In this document: one piece after another, positions 1 to 12,739 of the stretch
Position numbering within the stretch: the first letter of the stretch is position 1
Layout of the letters: every line of letters begins with the position of its first letter
From: Burkholderiales bacterium
Lineage (GTDB): Bacteria; Pseudomonadota; Gammaproteobacteria; Burkholderiales; Burkholderiaceae_C
Reading direction: 5' to 3'
DNA: 64,000 nt
Assembly: GCA_021414305.1 (NCBI GenBank)
Contig: JAIOOS010000029.1
Coordinates: 62,001-126,000, forward strand
The notes under the pieces: generated by a model
Told to the model about the DNA's origin: nothing
Seen by the model: the letters and a program-made list of their open reading frames with translations, nothing else
Database searches by the model: none
Translations under genes and position numbers: made by a program

Positions 1-758
1 CCGGCGGCGGCCGACTTGAAGTTGTCGGAGTCCGGCGGCACGAAGTTGCCGTCCTTGTTCTTCAGCAGCGTGTAGGTCATCTTGTTCTGCTTGGCATAGG
101 CGTACTCGACGTAGCCGATCGAGTTCGGCAGGCGCTGCACGAACGCCGACACGCCTTCGTTGCCCTTGCCGCCGGCGCCGGTCGGCCAGTTGACCGCGGT
201 GCCCTCGCCGACCTTGGTCTTCCACTCGGGGTTCACCTTCGACAGGTAATTCGTGAAGATGAAGGTCGTGCCCGAGCCGTCGGCCCGGCGCACGGCCGAG
301 ATCGCCGCGTCCGGCAGGGGAACGCCCGGATTCAGCGCGGTCAGCGCCGGGTCGTTCCACTTCGTGATCTTGCCGAGATAGATGTCGCCGAGCACCTGCC
401 CGGTGAGCTTGATCTGGCCGGGGGCGACGCCCTTGATGTTGACCACCGGAACCACGCCGCCGATGACGGTCGGGAACTGGATCAGGCCGTCCTTGGCGAG
501 CGCCTCGTCGGTGAGCGGCATGTCGGAGGCGCCGAAGTCGACGGTCTTGGCGCGGATCTGCTGGATGCCGGCGCCGGAGCCCACCGACTGGTAGTTCAGG
601 CGGGCGCCGGTCGCCTTGTTGTACGCATCGGCCCACTTGGCGTAGATCGGTGCCGGGAAGGTGGCGCCGGCGCCGGTCATGTCCTGGGCGGAGGCGCCGG
701 CCGCGACGGCGGCCAGGGCGATGGAGGCGAAGAGCGAAGCGGGAGTGCGCAAGGTCAT
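1..758 (-). CDS. pstS: Phosphate ABC transporter periplasmic substrate-binding protein PstS (3' end beyond the window)
   Basis: Binds inorganic phosphate in the periplasm and delivers it to the PstCAB importer. The first ~252 residues are present; the C-terminus lies left of base 1. An N-terminal signal peptide (about residues 1-24, hydrophobic, ending ASAQD) precedes the family opening GAGATFPAPIYAKWADAY. Phosphate-contact motifs follow: SVGSGAGIQQI, DFGASDMPL and RADGSGTTFIF. The start is the ATG at 756-758, with an AAAGG-type ribosome site about 9 nt upstream. A Pho-box-like repeat and -10 lie upstream (807-840), so PhoB control under phosphate starvation is expected. pstCAB would lie to the left and is not visible. 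Confidence 0.95.
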   Translation of the reverse strand, partial: MTLRTPASLFASIALAAVAAGASAQDMTGAGATFPAPIYAKWADAYNKATGARLNYQSVGSGAGIQQIRAKTVDFGASDMPLTDEALAKDGLIQFPTVIGGVVPVVNIKGVAPGQIKLTGQVLGDIYLGKITKWNDPALTALNPGVPLPDAAISAVRRADGSGTTFIFTNYLSKVNPEWKTKVGEGTAVNWPTGAGGKGNEGVSAFVQRLPNSIGYVEYAYAKQNKMTYTLLKNKDGNFVPPDSDNFKSAAA

Positions 759-806
759 GAGGTCGGCCTTTCGGAGGCGAAACGGAGCGGTTGCTCGATG
801 GCCGGG

Positions 807-840
807 ACTCTAGGCAGGATTTGTGACGCCGCCATGACAT
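807..840 (-). promoter_or_regulatory. Pho-box-like promoter of pstS
   Basis: Read on the minus strand, 840-823 is ATGTCAT-N4-GCGTCAC, close to the PhoB consensus CTGTCAT-N4-CTGTCAC. It is followed after 10 nt by TAGAGT (812-807), a fair -10. This is the usual PhoB class II arrangement, in which the second repeat replaces the -35. The pstS start codon lies about 50 nt downstream. The sequence pattern is direct; PhoB binding is inferred. Confidence 0.7.
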
Positions 841-874
841 CGCGTTGCCCTGCCGGGCGTACGCGGCTTCCCGT

Positions 875-919
875 TTGTCATCGAGTCCACACGGCGCTGT
901 CACAAAGCGTCCGTATCGT
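875..919 (+). promoter_or_regulatory. Second, divergent Pho-box-like promoter for the fasciclin lipoprotein
   Basis: On the plus strand TTGTCAT (875-881), N4, TCCACAC (886-892), N4, CTGTCAC (897-903) form three 7-mers with an 11-nt period. The outer two match the PhoB half-site and the middle one is weak. Exactly 10 nt later comes TATCGT (914-919), a possible -10. The spacing equals that of the divergent pstS promoter. It would start transcription near 926, about 43 nt before the fasciclin start codon. Confidence 0.5.
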
Positions 920-968
920 CGCCCTGGCTCGCCGCCGGTGGCGATGCCTGCGTGATCAAGGAGATCCT

Positions 969-1454
969 GTGAACAAGCCCTTCCGGCACTTCGCCGCCCT
1001 CGCCGCCTCGCTGCTCGTCGTCAGCGGTTGCGCCACGACGCCGCCTCCCGCCAGCGTCGCCGACACGATCGCGCGCACGCCACAGCTCTCGACGCTCTCG
1101 AAGCTCGTCAGCGACGCCGGCCTCGCCGACACGCTGCGCGGCCCCGGACCCTTTACCGTGTTCGCGCCGACCGACGAGGCCTTCAAGTCCGTGCCCGCGG
1201 CGACCCTCACCGCTCTCGGCAACGACAAGGAGCGCCTCAAGGCGGTTCTCATGTACCACGTCGTCCCGGGAGCCATGCTCTCGGCGAACGTGAAAAACGG
1301 CCCGGCGAAGACGGCGCAGGGCGCCAACGTCGCCCTGGCCAGGTCAGGCGCCTTCGTCACGGTCGACGACGCGGTGGTCACCTCGGCCGACATCGCCGCG
1401 ACCAACGGCGTGGTCCAGGTCGTCGATCGCGTGCTGATGCCGCCGGCGCGCTGA
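969..1454 (+). CDS. Fasciclin (FAS1)-domain lipoprotein
   Basis: A 161-residue secreted lipoprotein with one FAS1 domain, a fold linked to surface adhesion in bacteria and eukaryotes; the exact role here is unknown. Residues 1-20 form a lipoprotein signal ending in LVVSGC, with Cys21 as the lipidation site. FAS1 motifs are GPFTVFAPTDEAF (H1), YHVVPG and NGVVQVVDRVLMPP (H2). The start chosen is GTG at 969, because AAGGAG lies just upstream and it begins exactly at the signal peptide; an in-frame ATG at 798 would place the promoter inside the gene. It is divergent from pstS and may share phosphate regulation. Confidence 0.88.
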   Translation: MNKPFRHFAALAASLLVVSGCATTPPPASVADTIARTPQLSTLSKLVSDAGLADTLRGPGPFTVFAPTDEAFKSVPAATLTALGNDKERLKAVLMYHVVPGAMLSANVKNGPAKTAQGANVALARSGAFVTVDDAVVTSADIAATNGVVQVVDRVLMPPAR

Positions 1455-1464
1455 GCGCCCGTTT

Positions 1465-2793
1465 TCAGCCCAGGGCTTCGGCCAATCGCTCGGCGCAGCG
1501 CTTCGCCTGCGCCGCGTCCTCGGCTTCGACCATCACCCGGACCAGCGGCTCGGTGCCCGAAGGCCGGATCAGCACCCGGCCCGTCGTGCCCAGCTCTCGG
1601 TCGACCTCGGCGCGGCGCTCGGCGAGCGCCCCGTTGGTTCGCCAGTCCGCGCCCGGCTTCAGGCGGACGTTGATCAGGGTCTGCGGATAGAGGCGCACGC
1701 CGTCGAGCAGGGTCGCCAGCGAGCGCCCCGAGCGCACCGCCGCCTGCAGCACCATCAGCGCGCTGACGATGCCGTCGCCGGTGGTGTGCCGGTCGAGCGA
1801 GAGCAGGTGGCCCGAGCCCTCTCCGCCGAGCTGCCAGCCACGGGCGATCAGCTCCTCGAGCACGTAGCGGTCGCCGACCTGGGCGCGCACGACCTCGACA
1901 CCGCGCTCGCGCAGGGCGAGCTCGACGCCGAGGTTGGTCATCAGCGTGCCGACCACGCCGGGCACGGCGACGCCCTGCTCGAGCCGGTCGAGCGCCATCA
2001 CGTAGAGCAGCTCGTCGCCGTTGAAGAGGCGGCCGGACCCGTCGACCAGCTGCACGCGGTCGGCGTCGCCGTCGAGGGCGATGCCGTAGTGCGCGCCGGA
2101 GGCGCGCACCGCCTCGACCACCGCAGCCGGCGCGGTGGCGCCGAAGCCGGCGTTGATGTTGACGCCGTCGGGCCGGCAGCCGATCGCCGTGACCTCGGCG
2201 CCCAGCTCGTGGAACACGTCGGGAGCGACGTGGTACGCGGCGCCGTGGGCGGCGTCGACGACGATCTTCAGCCCCTTCAGCGACAGCTCGTTGCTGAAGG
2301 TGCTCTTGCAGAACTCGATGTAGCGGCCGCTGGCGTCGTCGAGCCGGCGCGCCCTGCCGAGCTCGGCCGAGCCGGCCCAGCGCGGCTCGCCTTTCAGCGC
2401 CGCCTCGACGCTCAGCTCCCACTCGTCGGGCAGCTTGGCGCCGCGTGCCGAGAAGAACTTGATGCCGTTGTCGGGATAGGCGTTGTGCGAGGCGCTGATG
2501 ACGACGCCCAGGCTCAGGCGCAGCGCCCGCGTCAGGTAGGCGACGCCGGGCGTCGGCAAGGGACCGGTCAGCAGCACGTCGACGCCGGCCGAAGCGAAGC
2601 CGGCTTCGAGCGCCGACTCGATCATGTAGCCCGAGATCCGCGTGTCCTTGCCGATCAGCACCGTCGGCTTGCGCTCGCCCGCCTTCAGCACCTGGCCGAC
2701 GGCGTGGCCGAGGCGGAGCATGAAGTCGGGCGTGATCGGCGGCGTGCCGACGGTGCCGCGGATGCCGTCGGTGCCGAAGTAGGTTCTGCTCAT
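1465..2793 (-). CDS. glmM: Phosphoglucosamine mutase
   Basis: Interconverts glucosamine-6-phosphate and glucosamine-1-phosphate on the route to UDP-GlcNAc, the precursor of peptidoglycan and LPS. The 442 residues match the normal family length (~445). Visible are the N-terminal YFGTDGIRG motif, the active phosphoserine loop SASHNAYPDNGIKFF (about residues 100-114), the metal-binding DGDADR motif, a sugar-binding GGEGSGH loop and the C-terminal RPSGTEPLVRVMVE phosphate-binding loop. The ATG at 2791-2793 is used. It follows folP by 41 nt in the conserved ftsH-folP-glmM order, so they are probably co-transcribed. It is convergent with the fasciclin gene. Confidence 0.97.
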   Translation of the reverse strand: MSRTYFGTDGIRGTVGTPPITPDFMLRLGHAVGQVLKAGERKPTVLIGKDTRISGYMIESALEAGFASAGVDVLLTGPLPTPGVAYLTRALRLSLGVVISASHNAYPDNGIKFFSARGAKLPDEWELSVEAALKGEPRWAGSAELGRARRLDDASGRYIEFCKSTFSNELSLKGLKIVVDAAHGAAYHVAPDVFHELGAEVTAIGCRPDGVNINAGFGATAPAAVVEAVRASGAHYGIALDGDADRVQLVDGSGRLFNGDELLYVMALDRLEQGVAVPGVVGTLMTNLGVELALRERGVEVVRAQVGDRYVLEELIARGWQLGGEGSGHLLSLDRHTTGDGIVSALMVLQAAVRSGRSLATLLDGVRLYPQTLINVRLKPGADWRTNGALAERRAEVDRELGTTGRVLIRPSGTEPLVRVMVEAEDAAQAKRCAERLAEALG

Positions 2794-2834
2794 GGAAGGG
2801 GCTGCGAGCGCCGGATGGCTCTCGGTCGCGCGGA

Positions 2835-3701
2835 TTATCCGCGTGCCGCGGGCGCCGCCTTGCACACGGCCAGGGCCGCGACCATCGCCGCCACGTTGTG
2901 CACCCGGACGATCCGCGCGCCGCGCTGCACCGCGAGCAGCGAGGCGGCGACACTGGCGGCGTCGAGGGTCGCGCGCTGGGCTGCACTGCGCTCGGCCGGC
3001 GGCGTCGCGGAGACGCCTGCGAGCCGCGCCAGGGTGGACTTGCGCGACCAGCCGGTGAGCAGCGGCACGCCGAGCGTCAGCAGCTCGGCCTGGCGCGACA
3101 GCAGCTCGAGGTTCTGCGCCTGGGTCTTGCCGAAGCCGACGCCCGGGTCGACGACGATCCGCTCGCGTGCCACCCCCGCCGCCTCGACCGCGGCGACGCG
3201 CCCGCGCAGGAAGGCGCCGATTTCGCCGACCAGGTCGTCGTAGTCGGTCTCGGCCTGCATCGAGCGCGGCGTGCCGCGCATGTGCATCAGGCAGACGCCG
3301 CAGGCCGGGTGCGCCGCGACCACCTCGAGCGCGCCGGGTGCGCGCAGGGCGCCGATGTCGTTGACGATGTCGGCGCCGAGATCGAGCGCGGCGCGCATCA
3401 CCGCGGGCTTGGCGGTGTCGATAGAGACCGCGCAACCGAGCCGGACGGCCTCGCGCAGCACCGGCACCACCCGCGCCAGCTCGGTCTCGAGATCGACCGG
3501 GTCGGCACCGGGCCGGCTCGACTCGCCGCCGAGATCGAGGATGTCGGCGCCTTCGGCGAGCAGCCGCTCGCAGGTCGCGATCGCCCGCGCCGGCGTCAGG
3601 CCCGGGTCGCCGTCGGAGAACGAATCGGGCGTGAGGTTGACGATGCCCATCACCCGGGGCTCGGCGAGATCGATCTCGAAGCGTGACGTCTTCCAGCGCA
3701 T
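2835..3701 (-). CDS. folP: Dihydropteroate synthase
   Basis: Condenses p-aminobenzoate with hydroxymethyl-dihydropterin pyrophosphate to give dihydropteroate in folate synthesis; it is the sulfonamide target. The 288 residues form a single TIM-barrel domain. The signature MGIVNLTPDSFSDGDPG is near the N-terminus, DLGGESSRPGAD follows, and VDPGVGFGKT and TGWSRKSTL supply the pterin and phosphate sites. The ATG at 3701 is taken; a GTG directly before it (3704) is possible, and neither has a clear ribosome site. A hairpin with a T-run separates it from ftsH upstream, so folP-glmM expression may depend on read-through. Confidence 0.97.
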   Translation of the reverse strand: MRWKTSRFEIDLAEPRVMGIVNLTPDSFSDGDPGLTPARAIATCERLLAEGADILDLGGESSRPGADPVDLETELARVVPVLREAVRLGCAVSIDTAKPAVMRAALDLGADIVNDIGALRAPGALEVVAAHPACGVCLMHMRGTPRSMQAETDYDDLVGEIGAFLRGRVAAVEAAGVARERIVVDPGVGFGKTQAQNLELLSRQAELLTLGVPLLTGWSRKSTLARLAGVSATPPAERSAAQRATLDAASVAASLLAVQRGARIVRVHNVAAMVAALAVCKAAPAARG

Positions 3702-3713
3702 CACGCAGGCAAT

Positions 3714-3737
3714 GAAAAACGGGGCCGAAGCCCCGTT
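3714..3737 (-). terminator. Intrinsic terminator or attenuator between ftsH and folP
   Basis: On the minus strand AACGGGGC-TTCG-GCCCCGTT (3737-3718) is a perfect 8-bp stem capped by a UUCG tetraloop. The stem's last two T's run into three more, giving TTTTT before the C at 3714. It sits just after the ftsH stop and before the folP start. It would end or reduce ftsH transcripts and set the folP-glmM level. Confidence 0.8.
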
Positions 3738-3759
3738 GTCGAATCGGCCGCTCCGACCG

Positions 3760-5664
<1,905 letters not shown>

Positions 5665-5794
5665 CGTGACTCCATTTCAAGGGTTGGCGCAATTGGCCGG
5701 GCCGAGCCCGTGCACCGCCACCCACGGCATCTGCGGACGATTTTAGACGACACAACCCCGGGACGCCGGACCTATACCGCCCCGGAAAAAGGGG

Positions 5795-6490
5795 CTACGC
5801 GTGAATATCGGGCCCGGATGCACGCGACTTGAGGCCGATACCCACGACGAAGGTTTCGGCGGATTTGGCCCGGGAGGCCTTCGGCTTGATCGGCTTGACG
5901 GTCCGAAACTCGTCCTTGAAGCGCTTCACGAGCTGGCTGTAACCGCTGCCGTGGAAGAGCTTGCAGACCAGGGCGCCGCCGGGCACGAGGTGGTCGCGGG
6001 CGAACTCGATTGCCAGCTCGACCAGCTCGGCCATCCGGGCGGCGTCGGCGGCGGCGATGCCCGAGAGGTTGGGCGCCATGTCCGAGAGGATCACGTCGAT
6101 CCTGCGCCCGCCCAGGCGGGCCTCCAGCTCGGCCAGGACCGCCGCTTCACGGAAGTCGCCGGCGATGAATTCGACGCCGTCGACCGGCTCGAAAGCCAGC
6201 ATGTCCAAGGCGACGATGGTCCCCTGGAGCGGTCCGGCCTCGTCGGCGCTGTCGTGGGCGCCGCGGCCGAACTTGCGCCGCACGTACTGGCTCCAGGCGC
6301 CCGGCGAGGCGCCGAGGTCGACGACCAGCTGGCCCGGCCGCAGCAGGTGCAGCCGCTCGTCGATCTCCTTCAGCTTGTAGGCGGCGCGGGCCCGGTAGCC
6401 CTCGCGCTGGGCCTGCTTCACGTACGGATCGGTCAGGTGATCGTGCAGCCACGCCTTGTTCAGCTTCTTGCCTTTGCGCGCTGTCGCCAT
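5795..6490 (-). CDS. rlmE: 23S rRNA 2'-O-ribose methyltransferase RlmE (FtsJ/RrmJ)
   Basis: Methylates the 2'-OH of U2552 in the A-loop of 23S rRNA on the 50S subunit, using SAM. The SAM site is VVDLGASPGAWSQYV. The K-D-K-E tetrad can be read as Lys in AAYKLKEID, Asp in LSDMAPNLSG, Lys in VCKLFHGSGY and Glu in AETFVVG. The start is the ATG at 6490, because GAGG lies 6 nt upstream; an ATG at 6496 lies too close to that site. The protein is 231 residues with a basic N-terminus. It is divergent from yhbY with only 32 nt between start codons, as in many proteobacteria. Confidence 0.96.
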   Translation of the reverse strand: MATARKGKKLNKAWLHDHLTDPYVKQAQREGYRARAAYKLKEIDERLHLLRPGQLVVDLGASPGAWSQYVRRKFGRGAHDSADEAGPLQGTIVALDMLAFEPVDGVEFIAGDFREAAVLAELEARLGGRRIDVILSDMAPNLSGIAAADAARMAELVELAIEFARDHLVPGGALVCKLFHGSGYSQLVKRFKDEFRTVKPIKPKASRAKSAETFVVGIGLKSRASGPDIHA

Positions 6491-6522
6491 CGTCATCCTC
6501 GTCCGACGCCGATAATAGGGGC

Positions 6523-6996
6523 GTGACCGCACTCCTCCTCTCCCCCGCCGAGCGCAAGCAGAAGCGATCCGAAGCCCATCACCTGAACCCGGTCGTCGCC
6601 ATCGGCGCCGACGGAGCGACCGAGGCCGTCCGCCGCGAGCTCGATACCGCGCTCGCCGTGCACGGCCTGGTCAAGGTCCGGGTGTTTTCCGACGACCGCG
6701 CCGCCCGCGAAACCCTGTTCGGCGAGCTGAGCGCGGCGCTCGACGCGGCGCCGGTGCAGCACATCGGCAAGCTGCTCGTCTTCTGGCGCGAGCCGCGGCC
6801 CAAGGAGAAGGCCGACCGCGAAGGCCGGATGCCCGGGCCCAAGGTCGTCAAGGTGCTGAAGTTCTCGAAGAGCGGCAACCACCGGCCGCAGGTGAAGAAG
6901 GTCAAGGTGCTGGGCAACATGCGGCTGGCGGCGGGCGGCGAGCTCAAGCGCGCCAGGAAGCGCGTCACCAGCGTCAAGAAGCAGCAGCAAGGCTGA
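6523..6996 (+). CDS. yhbY: CRM-domain RNA-binding protein YhbY
   Basis: Small RNA-binding protein associated with 50S ribosomal precursors. The CRM/YhbY domain occupies about residues 8-95: LSPAERKQKRSEAHHLNPVV, then the conserved IGADGATEAV (where most homologues have G.NGLT). A Lys/Arg-rich tail (~60 residues) continues to residue 157, longer than the ~97-residue E. coli protein; such basic tails occur in beta-proteobacterial versions. The start is GTG at 6523. It is divergent from rlmE, fitting a shared role in large-subunit assembly. Confidence 0.93.
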   Translation: MTALLLSPAERKQKRSEAHHLNPVVAIGADGATEAVRRELDTALAVHGLVKVRVFSDDRAARETLFGELSAALDAAPVQHIGKLLVFWREPRPKEKADREGRMPGPKVVKVLKFSKSGNHRPQVKKVKVLGNMRLAAGGELKRARKRVTSVKKQQQG

Positions 6997-6999
6997 GCG

Positions 7000-7452
7000 T
7001 CAGGACGGCAGCGCCGAAAGCCGCCACGCCAGGATCGCGACGAGCGCCAGGCGCAGGGCGAAGAACACCGACGAGATCCCGTGCAGCGCGGCGAACGACA
7101 GGCTCCCCTGCCCCGCCCGCGCCGCCTCGAGCATCGGCTGCAGGGCGTAGTACCCGGCAACGATGCAGGCCACCGCGGCCAGCGCCAGGATCAGCTCGAG
7201 GCCGAAGCGCGATCCTTGCGTCCCCTCGGCCCGGTCGCGCCCGAGCTGCAGGCCCACCAGCACGAGAAAGGCACCCGCGCAGACGCCGATCGTGGCCTCC
7301 AGCGAGAACAGCCGGGCGGCGACCCGGCCGGCGTCGGCCCGGGGAAGCAACGAGAACAGCGCCGGCGCGGCGACCCCGCCGATGCCGAGCATGAGACCCG
7401 TCCAGGCCCCGGCGATCCATGCGCCGGCGCGGCCCAGCACCCTCGCCTTCAC
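7000..7452 (-). CDS. DUF4149-type integral membrane protein
   Basis: A 150-residue membrane protein of unknown function. Four hydrophobic segments are visible (about 9-30, 45-68, 85-105 and 125-145), with the family pattern GxxxxxxxxAPALFSLLPRADAGRVAARLF in the first loop. The GTG start overlaps the greA stop as GTGA, so it is translationally coupled to greA. greA followed by a DUF4149 gene is common in Burkholderiales. No catalytic residue can be proposed. Confidence 0.82.
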   Translation of the reverse strand: MKARVLGRAGAWIAGAWTGLMLGIGGVAAPALFSLLPRADAGRVAARLFSLEATIGVCAGAFLVLVGLQLGRDRAEGTQGSRFGLELILALAAVACIVAGYYALQPMLEAARAGQGSLSFAALHGISSVFFALRLALVAILAWRLSALPS

Positions 7453-7925
7453 GCGTAGCGCACGCCCATGACTTCGTAGCTCTTGGGCCCGGCGGGCGCC
7501 TGGACCTCGGCGACGTCGCCGACCACCTTGCCGATCAGCGCCCGGGCGATCGGCGAGCTGATCGAGATGAGGCCCTGCTTCAGGTCGGCCTCGTCGTCGC
7601 CGACGATCTGGTAGGTGACCTTGGCGCCCGATTCCTCTTCCTCGAGGTCGACGGTCGAGCCGAACACGATCCGCCCTTCGGCGTCCAGCGTCGAGGGGTC
7701 GATGATCTGGGCGGCGGCGAGCTTGCTTTCGATCTCGAGGATGCGGCCTTCGATGAAGCCCTGCTTGTCCTTGGCCGCCTCGTACTCGGCGTTCTCCGAC
7801 AGGTCGCCCTGGGCCCGGGCCTCGCTGATCGCCTGGATCACCGCATGGCGCTCGACCGTCTTCAGACGGGCGAGCTCGTCCTTCAGTTTTTCGGCACCGC
7901 GGCGGGTGAGCGGAATCGTGACCAT
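7449..7925 (-). CDS. greA: Transcription elongation factor GreA
   Basis: Binds the RNA polymerase secondary channel and stimulates cleavage of backtracked transcripts. 158 residues, the usual length. The N-terminal coiled coil is seen in MVTIPLTRRGAEKLKDELAR and the acidic tip in GDLSENAEYEAAKDKQG, with the key D and E residues that hold catalytic magnesium. The C-terminal FKBP-like domain runs from about 80. The ATG at 7925 has GAGG upstream. It sits downstream of carB but behind a terminator hairpin, so it probably has its own promoter. Confidence 0.97.
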   Translation of the reverse strand: MVTIPLTRRGAEKLKDELARLKTVERHAVIQAISEARAQGDLSENAEYEAAKDKQGFIEGRILEIESKLAAAQIIDPSTLDAEGRIVFGSTVDLEEEESGAKVTYQIVGDDEADLKQGLISISSPIARALIGKVVGDVAEVQAPAGPKSYEVMGVRYA

Positions 7926-7943
7926 TGTCGAGAACCTCGGGAA

Positions 7944-7980
7944 ACAAAAAATAGCCGCCGCGGGAGCTTCCGGCGGCGGC
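7944..7980 (-). terminator. Terminator after carB
   Basis: On the minus strand GCCGCC repeats (7980-7970) can pair with GGCGGC (7960-7954), followed by TATTTTTTG. A GC-rich stem plus T-run directly behind the carB stop suggests factor-independent termination of carAB before greA. The exact pairing register is ambiguous because of the GCC repeats. Confidence 0.65.
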
Positions 7981-7998
7981 GCTGGGGTTGCGATCAGT

Positions 7999-11245
<3,247 letters not shown>

Positions 11246-11253
<8 letters not shown>

Positions 11254-12424
11254 GCGCCCTCCCGGCGGTTTCCATCAGCGTGACGAAGCGGTCGAACAGG
11301 TAGCCGATGTCGTGCGGCCCGGGCGAGGCCTCGGGGTGGCCCTGGAAACAGAACGCGGGCTTGTCGACGTGCGCCAGCCCTTGCAGGGTGCCGTCGAAGA
11401 GCGAGACGTGCGTCGGCCGGAGCGTTGCCGGCAGCGACTTCGGGTCGACCGCGAAGCCGTGGTTCTGGCTGGTGATCGAGACCCGGCCGCTGTCGAGGTC
11501 CTTGACCGGGTGGTTCGCGCCGTGGTGTCCGAACTTCATCTTGTAGGTGCGGGCGCCGCAGGCCAGCGCCATGATCTGGTGGCCGAGGCAGATGCCGAAA
11601 GTCGGCACGCCGCGCTCTATGCACTCGCGGGTCGCGGCGATCGCGTAGTCGCAGGGCTCGGGGTCGCCCGGACCGTTGGCGAGGAACACGCCGTCGGGCC
11701 GCATCGCCAGCACGTCGGCGGCCGGCGTCTTCGCCGGCACCACCGTGATCCGGCAGCCACGCTCGGCGAGCATGCGCAGGATGTTGAACTTGACGCCGAA
11801 GTCGTAGGCGACGACGTGCCGGGTCGGCGCCGCCTGCGTGCCGTAGCCGCGCTCCAGCGCCCAGACCGTCTGCTGCCACTCGTAGGGCGCCTCGACGCTC
11901 ACGACCTGCGCCAGGTCCAGCCCCGCCATCGAAGGCGCCGAGCGCGCCTTGGCGATGGCCGAGTCGACGATCGCGGGCGTGGCCTCGGTGCCGCGTGCCA
12001 GCGCGACGATGCAGCCGTTCTGCGCGCCACCGGTGCGGAGCAGCCGGGTCAGGCGCCGGGTGTCGATGCCGGCGATCGCGACCGTGCCGGCGGCGCGGAG
12101 GTAGTCGCGCAGCGAGGCGGTGCTGCGGAAGTTGGAGGCCAGCGCCGGCACGTCCTTGACCACCAGGCCGGCGGCGAACACCTGACGCGACTCGACGTCT
12201 TCCGGGCTCGAGCCGTAGTTGCCGATGTGCGGATACGTCAGGGTGACGATCTGCCGGCAGTAGCTCGGGTCGGTGAGGATCTCCTGGTAGCCGGTGAGCG
12301 CGGTGTTGAAGACCACCTCGCCGGCGGTCTCGCCTTCGGCACCGATGGCTGCCCCGTGGAATACCGTGCCGTCGGCGAGTGCCAGGAGGGCCTGGGCGTG
12401 GTCGGGCAGCAGTTGCGGGGACAA
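11246..12424 (-). CDS. carA: Carbamoyl-phosphate synthase small (glutaminase) subunit
   Basis: Hydrolyses glutamine and channels ammonia to CarB. 392 residues: an N-terminal CPSase domain (about 1-145), then a class I glutamine amidotransferase domain with the nucleophile elbow GICLGHQ and the His/Glu pair in QGHPEASPGP. The start is TTG at 12424, with GGAG 8 nt upstream and no plausible in-frame ATG nearby. The reading frame ends inside carB. dapB or dnaJ often precede carA in relatives, but here the upstream neighbour is a divergent BI-1 gene. Confidence 0.96.
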
Positions 12425-12543
12425 AGGACGAGCTCCAGGTCGAGGCGAGGCGGCGGTGCGGGGACGGGCTGAGCGAAGCCCGCCGTCCGGGGCCTTCGTC
12501 GCGGCCGCTCCGGCCGACGCGTTGGAGCGGGCCGAGGCGGCAA

Positions 12544-12549
12544 ATTGTA
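12544..12549 (-). promoter_or_regulatory. Possible -10 of the carAB promoter
   Basis: The minus strand reads TACAAT (12549-12544), a 5/6 match to TATAAT in otherwise very GC-rich DNA, about 120 nt before the carA TTG. No good -35 is visible 17 nt upstream. The 315-nt stretch 12425-12739 otherwise holds only the divergent BI-1 promoter; I see no ORF or RNA motif in it. Confidence 0.4.
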
Positions 12550-12667
12550 GCCGGCCGAACGCCCGGCGCAGTTTGGCGAGCGCGCTCCGGCGGCGTCATT
12601 GCAATCGCCGCCGCGGCCTCCATCTGGGTCTGTGGCGGTTCACGGCTGGCCGCGCCAAGCCCATGAT

Positions 12668-12701
12668 TTGTAAGGGCAATCGGCGGAACTAGAATCCGCC
12701 G
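12668..12701 (+). promoter_or_regulatory. Sigma-70-like promoter with an inverted repeat for the BI-1 gene
   Basis: TTGTAA (12668-12673) and TAGAAT (12690-12695) are separated by 16 nt. The -10 is embedded in a perfect 7-bp inverted repeat, CGGCGGA (12681-12687) and TCCGCCG (12695-12701). The repeat could be an operator or a 5' mRNA hairpin. The downstream gene starts at 12740. Confidence 0.45.
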
Positions 12702-12739
12702 CGATACTCACAGTCTCGTCAACGTTGTTCGGAGGTCGA

